Assembly: GCF_013285155.1 (NCBI RefSeq)
Contig: NZ_JABTEL010000007.1
Span: 1 to 64,000, forward strand
DNA: 64,000 bases
Direction of reading: 5' to 3'
DNA from: Winogradskyella undariae
GTDB taxonomy: Bacteria > Bacteroidota > Bacteroidia > Flavobacteriales > Flavobacteriaceae
Made by a program: the position numbers and the translations under genes. The stretch's first letter is position 1, and every line of letters starts with the position of its first letter. Shown piece after piece: positions 36,731 through 45,882 of the stretch. Below the pieces are notes generated by a model. The model ran no database searches. It saw only the letters and a program-made list of their open reading frames with translations, and had not been told where the DNA came from.

Positions 36731-37606
36731 TTATTTTCTATTGCGTTCAATAAATGTGATAATTGCTTTTGCTATATTTTTGTGGGTTGCACCTTCAATG
36801 CCTTCTAGTCCTGGAGTAGAGTTTACCTCTAATAGTAAAGGACCACGTTCAGATTGCAGCATATCTACACCACAAACGGGTAGTTTTAAAACCTTAGCTG
36901 CATTCATAGCTAATTTTAGTTCATCTTCATCTAATTTTATAATATTAGCAGAACCACCACGATGCAGGTTAGATCTAAATTCGCCTTCTTTACCTTGGCG
37001 TTTCATAGCACCAACAACTTGGCCATCTACAACTAAAGCTCTTAAATCGGCACCTTTAGCTTCCTTAATAAACTCTTGTACAATAACTCTTGCTTGTAAA
37101 CCATTAAAGGCTTCTAAAACAGATTCTGCTGCGTTTTTAGTTTCAGCTAAAACTACACCAAGCCCTTGTGTACCTTCTAATAATTTAATGATTACAGGAG
37201 TTCCACCAACGTAATTAATAACTTCTTCAACGTCTCTAGAATAGTTTGTAAAAACTGTTTTTGGCATTCCAATACCAGCTTTACTTAAGCGCTGTAAGCT
37301 TCTTAATTTATCACGAGATCTTGTAATAGCATCAGATGCAGCAATAGTAAAAACACCCATTTCTTCAAACTGTCTTACTACAGCACAACCGTAAAAAGTT
37401 ATTGATGCTCCAATTCTAGGAATAATAGCATCGACATAATCTAAGTAACGATCTTTATAGTAAATGGTTGGTTTTTCCTTTTCTATAATAATGTCGCATT
37501 TTAAAGGATCAATAATTTCAATTTTATGACCTCTCTTTTCGCCTTCTTCGATTAATCGTTGAGTAGAATAGAGTTCTGCATTGCGCGAAAGAATTACTAT
37601 GTTCAT
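36731..37606 (-). CDS. rimK: RimK-family ATP-grasp ligase
   Basis: ATP-grasp enzymes of this family add glutamate residues to the C-terminus of ribosomal protein S6 in E. coli. Visible are the start [15 protein letters not shown], the ATP-binding loop [15 protein letters not shown] (about 140-156), and the metal-binding [17 protein letters not shown] (about 260). At 291 residues it is full length. It overlaps the upstream protease gene by 4 bp. Confidence 0.92.
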   Translation of the reverse strand: MNIVILSRNAELYSTQRLIEEGEKRGHKIEIIDPLKCDIIIEKEKPTIYYKDRYLDYVDAIIPRIGASITFYGCAVVRQFEEMGVFTIAASDAITRSRDKLRSLQRLSKAGIGMPKTVFTNYSRDVEEVINYVGGTPVIIKLLEGTQGLGVVLAETKNAAESVLEAFNGLQARVIVQEFIKEAKGADLRALVVDGQVVGAMKRQGKEGEFRSNLHRGGSANIIKLDEDELKLAMNAAKVLKLPVCGVDMLQSERGPLLLEVNSTPGLEGIEGATHKNIAKAIITFIERNRK

Positions 37607-38031
37607 TTAATTAGGGTTTGTTTAAAAGATTCGTTTTCTAGATCGACATCGACCAAATATTTATGTTTTAAGAATTGACGACCAATGAGCACAGGAAATT
37701 TCATGTCTGATCTAGTGCTTAAAGTTAGGTTAATCTTATACTTTTTTCCAAAGAATATTACAGTTGTTTTTATTTTGTAGCGATTTTCCTTAAAACCGTT
37801 ACTACTTTTAACATCTGTATAGGTATAAGTGTCAAAAACAACTTCGTCACTTTTAAAATTAGGATGTCCTTTACTTTCAAAAATACAGTAAAGTTTACCA
37901 TCTTCTTCTCTAACTTTAGAGCAATGAATGGCAGATGTATATGCCCCTGTGTCTATTTTAACATCGATAGTGTTGAGTTTTAGTTCGGGAAAATCGACTT
38001 TATCAACACGGCCTAAGGTTTTTTTTGTCAT
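37603..38031 (-). CDS. Retropepsin-like (RimB/DUF785) protease
   Basis: The 142-residue aspartic-protease-like domain has the D-T-G motif [14 protein letters not shown] (near 28) and ends [16 protein letters not shown]. Pfam calls the family ATP-dependent zinc protease, but the fold is that of retropepsin. In Pseudomonas the partner RimB works with RimK. I chose the ATG at 38031; a TTG at 38037 adds two residues. It heads the operon. Confidence 0.85.
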   Translation of the reverse strand: MTKKTLGRVDKVDFPELKLNTIDVKIDTGAYTSAIHCSKVREEDGKLYCIFESKGHPNFKSDEVVFDTYTYTDVKSSNGFKENRYKIKTTVIFFGKKYKINLTLSTRSDMKFPVLIGRQFLKHKYLVDVDLENESFKQTLIK

Positions 38032-38097
38032 GTTCAAATTTTATAAAAATGAGGCGCAAGGTAATCATAAAGTGTATTAAATATACATAGTTATTAT

Positions 38098-38105
38098 TAC
38101 CTTTG
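38098..38105 (+). promoter_or_regulatory. -7 promoter element of uvrC
   Basis: TACCTTTG matches TAnnTTTG and ends 5 bp before the uvrC ATG, so the transcript would be leaderless or nearly so. Confidence 0.55.
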
Positions 38106-38110
38106 GTTAA

Positions 38111-39910
38111 ATGCCAGAATCTCCATTAGACATACAAATAAAAACCCTTCCACACCAGCCTGGTGTCTATCAATATTTTGATGCAGACGAGCGTTTAATC
38201 TACGTTGGAAAGGCTAAAGATATAAAAAAACGAGTAAGCAGTTATTTTAATAAGCATCACGATTATGGTAAAACCCGTGTTTTAGTTAAAAATATTGTTT
38301 CGGTAAAACACATTGTTGTAGAAACTGAAAACGATGCATTACTGCTTGAAAATAACCTGATAAAAAAATATAAGCCTAAATATAATGTGCTTTTAAAGGA
38401 TGATAAATCGTATCCTTGGATTTGTGTTAAAAAAGAGCGTTTTCCTCGCGTGTTCCCAACACGTCGTGTTATAAAAGATGGTTCAGAATATTTTGGACCT
38501 TACACAAGTATGAAAACTGTAAAAACACTATTGGGTTTAATAAAAGGTTTGTATCAATTAAGAACTTGTAATTATGATTTATCTGAATCTAAAATTAATT
38601 CAGGAAAATATAAAGTTTGTTTAGAATACCATTTAGGAAATTGTTTAGGGGCTTGTGAAGGTTATGAAACCGAAGAGGAATATCAAGCAAATATTATTGC
38701 TATAAGAGAAATTTTGAAAGGGAATTTTAAAGACTCTTTACAACAATTTAGAATTCAGATGCGTCAGCATGCAGAAGCCATGCAATTTGAAGATGCACAT
38801 AAAATTAAAGAAAAACTTGAGGTTTTAGAAAACTACCAAGCCAAGTCTACCATTGTAAATCCTAAGATTAGTAATGTCGATGTGTTTTCTATTATTAGTG
38901 ATGAAGGTTATGCTTATGTTAACTTTTTACAACTGAGTTATGGTTCTATTATTAGATCGCACACTTTAGAATTAAAAAAGAAATTACAAGAAACGGATGA
39001 GCATTTGTTAACCTTGGCTATAACTGAAATTAGACAGCGTTTTAATTCTAATTCAAAAGAAATTTATGTGCCTTTTAAGGTTGATTTAGGTGGTGATGTA
39101 AAAATAACAATCCCGAAACTTGGAGATAAAAAAAGTATCTTAGATTTATCCGTTAGAAATGCGAAGTATTACCGAATGGATAAGATGAAGCAGATAAAAA
39201 TTGTGGATCCAGACCGGCATGCTAACAGAATTATGGCACAAATGAAGGCTGATTTGCTTTTGCCTGAAGAACCAAGGCATATTGAATGTTTTGATAACTC
39301 TAACATTCAAGGGACAAACCCAGTTGCTGCTTGTGTAGTTTTTAAAAACGGAAAACCGAGTAAAAAGGATTACCGTCATTTTAATATTAAAACAGTTGTG
39401 GGTCCTGATGATTTTGCGTCTATGGAGGAGGTTGTTTACAGGCGTTACAAGCGTTTGTTAGATGAAGATGAACCATTGCCACAGCTTATTATTATTGATG
39501 GTGGAAAAGGGCAATTATCATCAGCTTTAAAAAGTTTAGACGCTTTAGGTTTGCGTAATACCATTGCCATTATTGGTATTGCTAAAAGGTTAGAAGAATT
39601 GTTTTATCCAGATGATCCTATTCCTTTATATTTAGATAAGAAAAGTGAAACATTAAAAGTGATTCAGTTTTTAAGGAATGAAGCCCATCGTTTTGGGATA
39701 GAGCACCATAGAAATAGAAGAAGTAAAGGCGCTTTAACTACAGAGTTAGAAAATATTTCTGGTGTTGGTGAGCAGACAATTGTTGATTTAATGAAGCAAT
39801 TTAAAACTGTAAAACGAATTGCTAACGCTAAATTAGACGAACTCGAAGCTGTTGTTGGAGTGTCTAGAGCAAACAAAGTATATAATTATTATCATAAAGA
39901 AGAAGCCTAA
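38111..39910 (+). CDS. uvrC: Excinuclease ABC subunit C
   Basis: It makes the two incisions in nucleotide excision repair. A GIY-YIG domain (GVYQYFDADERLIYVGKAKD, about 18-37) is followed by a Cys-rich region (CLEYHLGNCLGAC), a UVR motif (about 210-245), an RNase H-like endonuclease domain (IECFDNSNIQG) and C-terminal HhH repeats. At 599 residues it is full length. Confidence 0.97.
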   Translation: MPESPLDIQIKTLPHQPGVYQYFDADERLIYVGKAKDIKKRVSSYFNKHHDYGKTRVLVKNIVSVKHIVVETENDALLLENNLIKKYKPKYNVLLKDDKSYPWICVKKERFPRVFPTRRVIKDGSEYFGPYTSMKTVKTLLGLIKGLYQLRTCNYDLSESKINSGKYKVCLEYHLGNCLGACEGYETEEEYQANIIAIREILKGNFKDSLQQFRIQMRQHAEAMQFEDAHKIKEKLEVLENYQAKSTIVNPKISNVDVFSIISDEGYAYVNFLQLSYGSIIRSHTLELKKKLQETDEHLLTLAITEIRQRFNSNSKEIYVPFKVDLGGDVKITIPKLGDKKSILDLSVRNAKYYRMDKMKQIKIVDPDRHANRIMAQMKADLLLPEEPRHIECFDNSNIQGTNPVAACVVFKNGKPSKKDYRHFNIKTVVGPDDFASMEEVVYRRYKRLLDEDEPLPQLIIIDGGKGQLSSALKSLDALGLRNTIAIIGIAKRLEELFYPDDPIPLYLDKKSETLKVIQFLRNEAHRFGIEHHRNRRSKGALTTELENISGVGEQTIVDLMKQFKTVKRIANAKLDELEAVVGVSRANKVYNYYHKEEA

Positions 39911-39957
39911 TTTTAAAGATATATCACTTAGGTTTTTTAGGGTTTAGATAAAATAGA

Positions 39958-42195
39958 ATGAAAAAAAAACACCTCATAACGTTATTATTTCTCATTTCCC
40001 TTTTTTCATTAAGAGCACAAAATAGCACAACACAATCAGAGCCTAAAGTTGGTTTAGTTTTAAGTGGAGGTGGAGCAAAAGGGTTTGCTCATATTGGTGT
40101 TTTAAAGGTTATAGACAGTTTAAAAATAAAAATAGATTATGTTGCCGGCACAAGTATGGGAGCTATTATAGGTTCTTTATATGCGTCAGGTTATTCAGGA
40201 AAACAACTCGAAGAAATTTTTGAATCTCAAGACTTTGAGGCTTTAATCAATGATAATTTTTCAAGAGCTTCTAAATCATTTTATGAACGAGAAAATGCTC
40301 AAAAATATGTAGCTAGCTTACCTTTTGATAAATTCAAAATTACCTTACCATCGGCATTATCTCGAGGGCAAAACGTTTATAATCTATTATATCAATTAAT
40401 GCTTCCTGTTGATGATATTAGTGATTTTAGTCAACTTCCTATCCCTTTTTTCTGTGTTGCAACAAATATGGAAACTGGAGAATCTCTTATTATGGATAAA
40501 GGAAAGTTGGCAGAAGCTGTAACGGCAAGTGGTGCTTTACCTTCTTTGTTTCAACCTGTTGTTATAGGTGAAGATGTTTTAATTGATGGAGGTGTAACTA
40601 ATAATTTTCCGGTAGAAGAACTTAGAGCTAAGGGTATGGATGTTATTATTGGTGTTGATGTTCAAGATCCATTAAATGATCGAGAATCTTTGAAATCTGC
40701 TTTAGATATCTTACTCCAGATTAATAATTTTCGCACTATAGATGCTATGAAAACTAAAGCGGAATTAGTAGATATCTATATTAAACCAGACATTTCTAAC
40801 TTTTCTGTAATTTCTTTTGATGAAGGAAAAGATATAATTACACATGGAGAAATAGCCGCAAAAACACAATTAGCTAAACTTCATGAGTTAAAAAGTATAC
40901 AGCCAAACTATAAAGAGCGTACGAAGCTAGAAGTTATAGATAGTCTTAAGATTAAGGGTGTAAATATAGATGGAAATAAGCGATATACCCGATCTTATAT
41001 CTTAGGTAAATTAAAGTTTAAAGGGGAAGAGAAAATAAGTTATTCAGATTTTAGACAAGGTATAAATAACCTTATTGCTACAAATAATTTTGATGCCTTT
41101 AGGTTTCGTTTAAATCCAACAGAAGATAAATATGAATATAATCTTGTAGGTCAAGCAATAGAGTCTGAGGCTTCTATGTTTCTGCGTTTAGGTATTCATT
41201 ATGATGGACTTTATAAAAGTGCACTTCTTGCTAACCTTACTAAAAAGAAGTTGTTTTTTAATAATGATATTGCTTCATTAGATGTTATTTTAGGAGATCA
41301 CTCGAGGTATAATTTTGATTATTTTATTGATAAAGGGTATTATATTAGTTTAGGGGTTAAGTCTCGCTATAATCAGTTTAATAAAAGTGTTACTTCTAGT
41401 TTAATTTTAGATGAAAATTCTCCTATACTTACCGGTTTAAATAAAATTGATGTAGAGTTATCAGATTTTACCAATCAAGTGTATTTGCAAACTATATTTA
41501 GAAAAGATTTTTCTTTAAAAGTAGGAGCTGAACATAAGCGACTTAAAATAACCTCAGAGACTATATTTAATGAGGATGAAGGAGAGGAGATTGTTTTTGA
41601 AAATACAGATTATTTTAGTGTCTTTGGAGAACTGAAATTTGATAATTATGATAATTTCTACTTCCCGAACAGTGGGTTTTATTTTAATGGAAACTTTCAT
41701 TTATATTTAGACGCATCAGGTTTTAATACCAATTTTTTAGATTTCTCAATAGCTAAAGCAGACCTTGGTTATGTATTTAGTTTTAATGATAAATTGTCCT
41801 TAAAAACGGAGGCTAATGGTGGTTTTAAAATTGGTGGTGCTTCTTCAAATTTACTAGGGTTTGGGTTAGGTGGTTATGGCTTTAATTTTATAAATAATTT
41901 TTACTCGTTTTACGGGTATGATTATTTAAGTTTAAGTGGTGATAGTTTTATAAAGACAACGTTTACGCTAGGCTATGAGGTTTTTAAAAAGCACCATATT
42001 ATATTGGCAGCAAACTATGCAAATATAGATGATGGTATTTTTGAGAGTGGAGAATTTCTTTCTTTGCTTAATTATAGTGGTTATGCTGTTGGTTACTCTT
42101 TAGAAACTTTTTTAGGCCCATTAGAAGGTAAGTACAGCTATTCTCCAGAGACAGGTGAGAGTAATTGGTTTTTTAACCTTGGATTTTGGTTTTAA
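39958..42195 (+). CDS. Patatin-like phospholipase with POTRA and beta-barrel
   Basis: Type Vd autotransporter-like (PlpD-type) layout. The signal peptide is about 1-21 (SLRAQ). The patatin domain has the oxyanion loop LSGGGAKGFAHIG, nucleophile elbow GTSMGAI (Ser near 68) and DGGVTNNFP. A POTRA-like segment at about 325-395 (KGVNIDGNKRYTRSYILGKL) is followed by a BamA-type 16-strand barrel ending FNLGFWF. The lipase may be surface-exposed or released. At 745 residues it is full length. A terminator follows. Confidence 0.92.
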   Translation: MKKKHLITLLFLISLFSLRAQNSTTQSEPKVGLVLSGGGAKGFAHIGVLKVIDSLKIKIDYVAGTSMGAIIGSLYASGYSGKQLEEIFESQDFEALINDNFSRASKSFYERENAQKYVASLPFDKFKITLPSALSRGQNVYNLLYQLMLPVDDISDFSQLPIPFFCVATNMETGESLIMDKGKLAEAVTASGALPSLFQPVVIGEDVLIDGGVTNNFPVEELRAKGMDVIIGVDVQDPLNDRESLKSALDILLQINNFRTIDAMKTKAELVDIYIKPDISNFSVISFDEGKDIITHGEIAAKTQLAKLHELKSIQPNYKERTKLEVIDSLKIKGVNIDGNKRYTRSYILGKLKFKGEEKISYSDFRQGINNLIATNNFDAFRFRLNPTEDKYEYNLVGQAIESEASMFLRLGIHYDGLYKSALLANLTKKKLFFNNDIASLDVILGDHSRYNFDYFIDKGYYISLGVKSRYNQFNKSVTSSLILDENSPILTGLNKIDVELSDFTNQVYLQTIFRKDFSLKVGAEHKRLKITSETIFNEDEGEEIVFENTDYFSVFGELKFDNYDNFYFPNSGFYFNGNFHLYLDASGFNTNFLDFSIAKADLGYVFSFNDKLSLKTEANGGFKIGGASSNLLGFGLGGYGFNFINNFYSFYGYDYLSLSGDSFIKTTFTLGYEVFKKHHIILAANYANIDDGIFESGEFLSLLNYSGYAVGYSLETFLGPLEGKYSYSPETGESNWFFNLGFWF

Positions 42196-42212
42196 TTTAA
42201 TAGAAATATAGC

Positions 42213-42246
42213 ACAAAAAAAAGACTGCCATTTGGCAGTCTTTTTA
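42213..42246. terminator. Bidirectional rho-independent terminator
   Basis: AAGACTGCCA (42221-42230) and TGGCAGTCTT (42233-42242) form a perfect stem with A-tract before and T-tract after. It ends both the patatin gene and the convergent rplY gene. Confidence 0.92.
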
Positions 42247-42271
42247 ATATAAACTATAATTATAGTATTAT

Positions 42272-42889
42272 TTATTCTTGAGTAGCTTCTGCTGCATCAT
42301 CTGCACCTTCTTCTTCATCATCATCATCAGTGTCTACAACTGCTAATCTACTACGTCTTACTTGGCAAATAACAGTGTTATCTGGGTGCATAAATGTGTA
42401 GTCTTCATTTTCAAGTGAAGTAATGTAAAGTTTACTACCAACTTTTAATGGTGTAATATCTACTTCAATAAAATCTGGAAGTTTAGATGGAATTGCTTTT
42501 ACTCTAAGTTTACGTAAAGGCACTCTTAAAACTCCACCATTTAAAACACCTTTAGAAGATCCTACAGTATGTACAGGAATCAACATTGAAATAGGCTTAT
42601 CTTCGAAAATTTGATAGAAATCGATGTGTAAGATTTTATCTGTTACTGGGTGAAATTGAATTTCTTGCATCATGGCGTTGATAGTATCGCCATTATCTAG
42701 ATTAATCACAACTGTATGCGCGCTAGCTGTATATACAAGTTTTGAGAATGCCAGTTCTGGTGCTGAGAAATGTAAAGGCTTGTCTCCTCCGTATATAACG
42801 CAAGGAACCTGACCAGCATTACGTAAGGCTTTAGAAGCTTTTTTTCCTACGCTTTCTCTTTGAGATCCGTTAATTGTAATTGATTTCAT
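42272..42889 (-). CDS. rplY: Ribosomal protein bL25, Ctc form
   Basis: It is a 5S rRNA-binding ribosomal protein with general-stress (Ctc) C-terminal domain. The N-terminal L25 domain has [12 protein letters not shown] and is followed by the TL5/Ctc beta domain. The acidic C-terminus ([17 protein letters not shown]) is typical of Bacteroidota. At 205 residues it is full length. It lies 180 bp after prs, with a -7 element TAAATTTG (42946-42939, minus) in between, so it may have its own promoter. Confidence 0.95.
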   Translation of the reverse strand: MKSITINGSQRESVGKKASKALRNAGQVPCVIYGGDKPLHFSAPELAFSKLVYTASAHTVVINLDNGDTINAMMQEIQFHPVTDKILHIDFYQIFEDKPISMLIPVHTVGSSKGVLNGGVLRVPLRKLRVKAIPSKLPDFIEVDITPLKVGSKLYITSLENEDYTFMHPDNTVICQVRRSRLAVVDTDDDDEEEGADDAAEATQE

Positions 42890-43069
42890 TTTTGAAATGT
42901 TTGTTTGTTAAATTTTAATTACCTCATTTTGAGGGGTGCAAATTTAGATATTTTATATGAGAATACTAGTGTTAGTTGTCTGTTTTTTTACTAATGTCTT
43001 ATTTGTCTATGGTTTAAGGAGATAGAATACTTAAAAGTAGAATAATATAAACATTAATAAAGGAGTCAA

Positions 43070-44011
43070 TTACATTACAAATTTGTTGCTGATAGATTGG
43101 TTGTGGTGTACGTTGTTCATCACTTCTGCAAATAAATTGGCACAACTTAAAACTCTTAATTTTTTACTTTCTTGTTTTAAAGGAATAGAATTAGTTACAA
43201 TTAATTCTTCAAGTTTAGAATTTTCAAGTTTTGTATAAGCATCTCCAGATAAAATAGGGTGTGTACAAATTGCTCTTACACTTAGAGCGCCACGTTCCAT
43301 CATTAAATCTGCTGCTTTTGTAAGTGTTCCTGCGGTATCTACCATATCATCAACAAGGATAACATTTTTTCCTGTTACATCTCCAATAAGTTCCATATGA
43401 GAAATTACATTAGCTTTTGCACGTTGTTTGTAACAGATTACAACATCGCTTTTTAAAGCTTTAGAATATGCATAAGCACGTTTAGATCCACCCATATCTG
43501 GTGAAGCTATTGTAAGATTATCTAAGTTTAAACTTTTTAAATAAGGTAAAAATACAGTAGAAGCAAATAAGTGATCTACAGGTTTTTCAAAGAACCCTTG
43601 AATTTGATCAGCGTGTAAATCCATTGTAATTATACGAGTTGCACCAGCTACTTCTAACATTTTAGCGACTAATTTTGCAGCGATAGGAACTCTAGGTTTG
43701 TCCTTTCTGTCTTGTCTAGCCCAACCAAAATAGGGCATAACTGCAGTAATGTGTCTTGCAGAAGCACGTTTAGCTGCATCGATCATTAAGAGCATTTCCA
43801 TTAAATTCTCTGGGCCAGGATGCGTAGATCCAATAATAAAAATACGAGTTCCACGTATAGATTCTTCATAAGAAGGTTGAAATTCGCCATCACTATAAGT
43901 AGAAGTAATAACGTTTCCTAGTTTAACTCCATACGCTTTTGCGATTTGTTCAGCTAAGTCTTGACTTTGAGCACAAGTAAAAATTTTGGCTTCTGTGGTT
44001 TCGTAAGACAT
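43070..44011 (-). CDS. prs: Ribose-phosphate pyrophosphokinase
   Basis: It makes PRPP from ribose-5-phosphate and ATP for nucleotide, His and Trp synthesis. The motifs YSDGEFQPSYEESIRG, YFGWARQDRKDKPR and the PRPP loop VILVDDMVDTAGTLTKAA (about 218-235) are present. At 313 residues it is full length. A -7 element TAAATTTG lies upstream on the minus strand (44067-44060). Confidence 0.97.
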   Translation of the reverse strand: MSYETTEAKIFTCAQSQDLAEQIAKAYGVKLGNVITSTYSDGEFQPSYEESIRGTRIFIIGSTHPGPENLMEMLLMIDAAKRASARHITAVMPYFGWARQDRKDKPRVPIAAKLVAKMLEVAGATRIITMDLHADQIQGFFEKPVDHLFASTVFLPYLKSLNLDNLTIASPDMGGSKRAYAYSKALKSDVVICYKQRAKANVISHMELIGDVTGKNVILVDDMVDTAGTLTKAADLMMERGALSVRAICTHPILSGDAYTKLENSKLEELIVTNSIPLKQESKKLRVLSCANLFAEVMNNVHHNQSISNKFVM

Positions 44012-44135
44012 TTGTTTTTAGGGTTTTAGTTGTGGTTTGTTGTGTTTTTTATGTGTTGCCAAATTTAGAAAATTATTTTGCGTGAAAAAATTATAAAACC
44101 TACTATTTTTTGATGTGTTGCCCGAATTAATTTCT

Positions 44136-44143
44136 TACTTTTG
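44136..44143 (+). promoter_or_regulatory. -7 promoter element of the tRNA-Leu gene
   Basis: TACTTTTG matches TAnnTTTG, 15 bp before the tRNA. A TTG at 44110-44112 is 23 bp upstream; another at 44118-44120 is 15 bp upstream. Confidence 0.6.
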
Positions 44144-44157
44144 CGGTCCTATAATTT

Positions 44158-44239
44158 GCTCAAGTGGTGGAATTGGTAGACACGTTGGATTCAAAATCCA
44201 ATGTCGCGAGACGTGCGGGTTCGATTCCCGCCTTGAGTA
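44158..44239 (+). tRNA. tRNA-Leu (anticodon CAA)
   Basis: The acceptor arms GCTCAAG (44158-44164) and CTTGAGT (44232-44238) pair with discriminator A44239. The anticodon stem TTGGA/TCCAA encloses a loop with CAA at 44192-44194, decoding UUG. The long variable arm GTC-GCGA-GAC is a class II Leu feature. The T arm is GCGGG/CCCGC. CCA is not encoded. A terminator follows directly. Confidence 0.97.
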
Positions 44240-44240
44240 C

Positions 44241-44276
44241 AAAGCTTTGTAAATAGTATTTACAAAGCTTTTTTTT
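44241..44276 (+). terminator. Rho-independent terminator of tRNA-Leu
   Basis: AAAGCTTTGTAAAT (44241-44254) pairs perfectly with ATTTACAAAGCTTT (from 44258), followed by a run of T. Confidence 0.92.
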
Positions 44277-44294
44277 GTCTAAATCTTAAAGCCA

Positions 44295-44675
44295 CTAAAC
44301 AAAACATTGCTCGCAAAGTCCTTGTATTAGTATCTGAGAAACTTCTACTTTTCGGTTTGGTATATGGGGAATAGGCATGTTTATAGATAAACAATCTACC
44401 TTGCCACACTTTAAACATTGAAAATGTGGATGAACATCTTTATGTTTTGATGCAGAACAACCATTACACTTTGCATACCATTTTAGTCCATCTTTCCCTA
44501 AAAAAGAATGCAATACACCATCTTCTTCAAGTCTGTCTAATACACGATAAATCGTTGTTTTATTAAACTTAGAATCAAGTTGTTCAATTAATTGTTTTGC
44601 AGAAATAGCTTCCTGACCTTGGTTAAATTCGTTAAGTAATGCTTCTACCGATTTTGTTTTTCGTATCACTCCCAT
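44295..44675 (-). CDS. Fur-family metalloregulator, Zur-like by context
   Basis: A 126-residue Fur-fold repressor. The winged helix (about 5-75) includes the recognition region NKTTIYRVLDRLEEDGVLH. The metal region has HKDVHPHFQC, CLKCGKVDC and a final CEQC, giving the two structural CxxC pairs. The ATG at 44675 lies about where transcription from the -7 element TATATTTG (44687-44680, minus) would begin, so the mRNA is probably leaderless. It is divergent from a gene set with a COG0523 chaperone, so zinc rather than iron is the likely signal; that is inference. Confidence 0.88.
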   Translation of the reverse strand: MGVIRKTKSVEALLNEFNQGQEAISAKQLIEQLDSKFNKTTIYRVLDRLEEDGVLHSFLGKDGLKWYAKCNGCSASKHKDVHPHFQCLKCGKVDCLSINMPIPHIPNRKVEVSQILIQGLCEQCFV

Positions 44676-44679
44676 AATA

Positions 44680-44741
44680 CAAATATAATGCAACTAAGTT
44701 GCGATAACAAATTTTTTGTTTAAGTTTGCAACTGAGTTGCA
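44680..44741. promoter_or_regulatory. Divergent promoters with two Fur-family operator palindromes
   Basis: GCAACT-A-AGTTGC (44690-44702) and TGCAACT-G-AGTTGCA (44727-44741) are near-identical palindromes with centres 38 bp apart. The rightward promoter has TTG at 44699-44701, a 19-bp spacer and TAAGTTTG at 44721-44728, so one palindrome overlaps each box. The leftward promoter has TTG (44710-44708), a 20-bp spacer and TATATTTG (44687-44680), with the first palindrome inside its spacer. The layout fits repression of both sides by the Fur-family protein encoded next to it. Confidence 0.8.
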
Positions 44742-44754
44742 TTAATGTGTGTTT

Positions 44755-45159
44755 ATGATATTTACAAAACAAAAATCAGACGAATTGGGTGCTATGGCAA
44801 GTGCGCTTTGCCTTGTTCATTGCGTTGCTACACCTTTTTTATTTATTGTTCAAAGTTGTTCTGTAGCAACTTGTAGTAAAACGCCAACATGGTGGGGATT
44901 TATAGATAGTTTTTTTCTTATTATTTCTTTTTTTGCCATTTATCGTTCTGCACAAACCTCAGGTAATAGCTGGGTAAAACCTGCATTATGGGTAAGTTGG
45001 GGATTATTGTTTTTTATTATTGTCAACGAAAAAATAGCTTGGTTTTCTATACCTGAATACTGGATTTATATTCCTGCAATAGCGTTAATTGTATTGCATT
45101 TATATAATAGAAAATATTGCCAATGTAACTCTGATAAATGTTGTACAAATGAAGGATAA
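44755..45159 (+). CDS. MerC-domain membrane protein
   Basis: A small four-helix inner-membrane protein. The first segment KSDELGAMASALCLVHCVATP carries the Cys typical of MerC-type metal transporters, and the C-terminus is Cys-rich (YCQCNSDKCC). I chose the ATG at 44755; a GTG at 44749 adds two residues. As the first gene behind the Fur-family operator it is probably a metal-import or sensing protein. Its stop overlaps folE by 11 bp. Confidence 0.8.
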   Translation: MIFTKQKSDELGAMASALCLVHCVATPFLFIVQSCSVATCSKTPTWWGFIDSFFLIISFFAIYRSAQTSGNSWVKPALWVSWGLLFFIIVNEKIAWFSIPEYWIYIPAIALIVLHLYNRKYCQCNSDKCCTNEG

Positions 45160-45814
45160 AGAAAATATAATAATTACAGGAGATCATCATCTTTCAGCAA
45201 ATATTCAAACACCATTACGTAAAGATGCGTTTGAAAAAACGGATGCTGAAAAGATTGAAAATATTCAATATCATTTTAAAAAGATAATGGAAGAATTAGG
45301 TTTAGACCTAACAGACGATAGTTTGTCTGGCACGCCATATCGCTTTGCTAAAATGTATGTAAAAGAGTTGTTTTATGGTTTAAACCCTGCAAACAAACCT
45401 AGGTTATCTACGTTTGAAAATAAATACAATTATAAAAAAATGTTAGTGGAGCAGCATATCACTATCAATTCTGCTTGCGAACACCATTTTTTACCTATAA
45501 CGGGTTATGCACATGTGGGTTATATTCCTAAAGATAAAGTTGTAGGACTTTCTAAAATTAATCGTCTTGTCGATTATTATTCTCGTCGGCCTCAAGTTCA
45601 AGAACGCTTAGTGCTTCAGATTTTACAAGATTTACAAAACGCTTTAGAAACTGAAGATGTCATTGTTTCGGTAACTGCAAAACACCTCTGTGTGTCTTCA
45701 AGAGGTATAAAAGACCAAAGCAGTTATACAACAACTTTAGAATATGGCGGACGTTTTTCAGAGACTGCAATTCGACAAGAGTTTTTAAATATTGTAGCAC
45801 AAGAGACAACTTAA
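45149..45814 (+). CDS. folE: GTP cyclohydrolase I (FolE)
   Basis: It turns GTP into dihydroneopterin triphosphate, the first step of folate synthesis. The zinc ligands are Cys in NSACEHHFLP (about 107-116) with its His, and Cys in AKHLCVSSRG (near 178), so it is the zinc-dependent type. The start at 45149 gives 221 residues. A folE copy inside a metal-limitation set is known in other bacteria as a backup enzyme; whether a second folE exists here cannot be seen. Confidence 0.93.
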   Translation: MKDKENIIITGDHHLSANIQTPLRKDAFEKTDAEKIENIQYHFKKIMEELGLDLTDDSLSGTPYRFAKMYVKELFYGLNPANKPRLSTFENKYNYKKMLVEQHITINSACEHHFLPITGYAHVGYIPKDKVVGLSKINRLVDYYSRRPQVQERLVLQILQDLQNALETEDVIVSVTAKHLCVSSRGIKDQSSYTTTLEYGGRFSETAIRQEFLNIVAQETT

Positions 45815-45882
45815 ATAAGGAGGCGATAAAGTTATAGCAATTACAAATAAGTCCATTTTTATAGATATCAATTATTAGTTAT

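Noticed and set aside
36741..37214. 157-codon plus-strand frame
   Set aside because: It is antisense to rimK; its Ser/Pro-rich product is typical of a reversed AT-rich gene.
42890..43069. Missing pth gene after rplY as a deletion
   Set aside because: In relatives pth may follow rplY, but here a clean terminator lies there and absence cannot be judged from one window.
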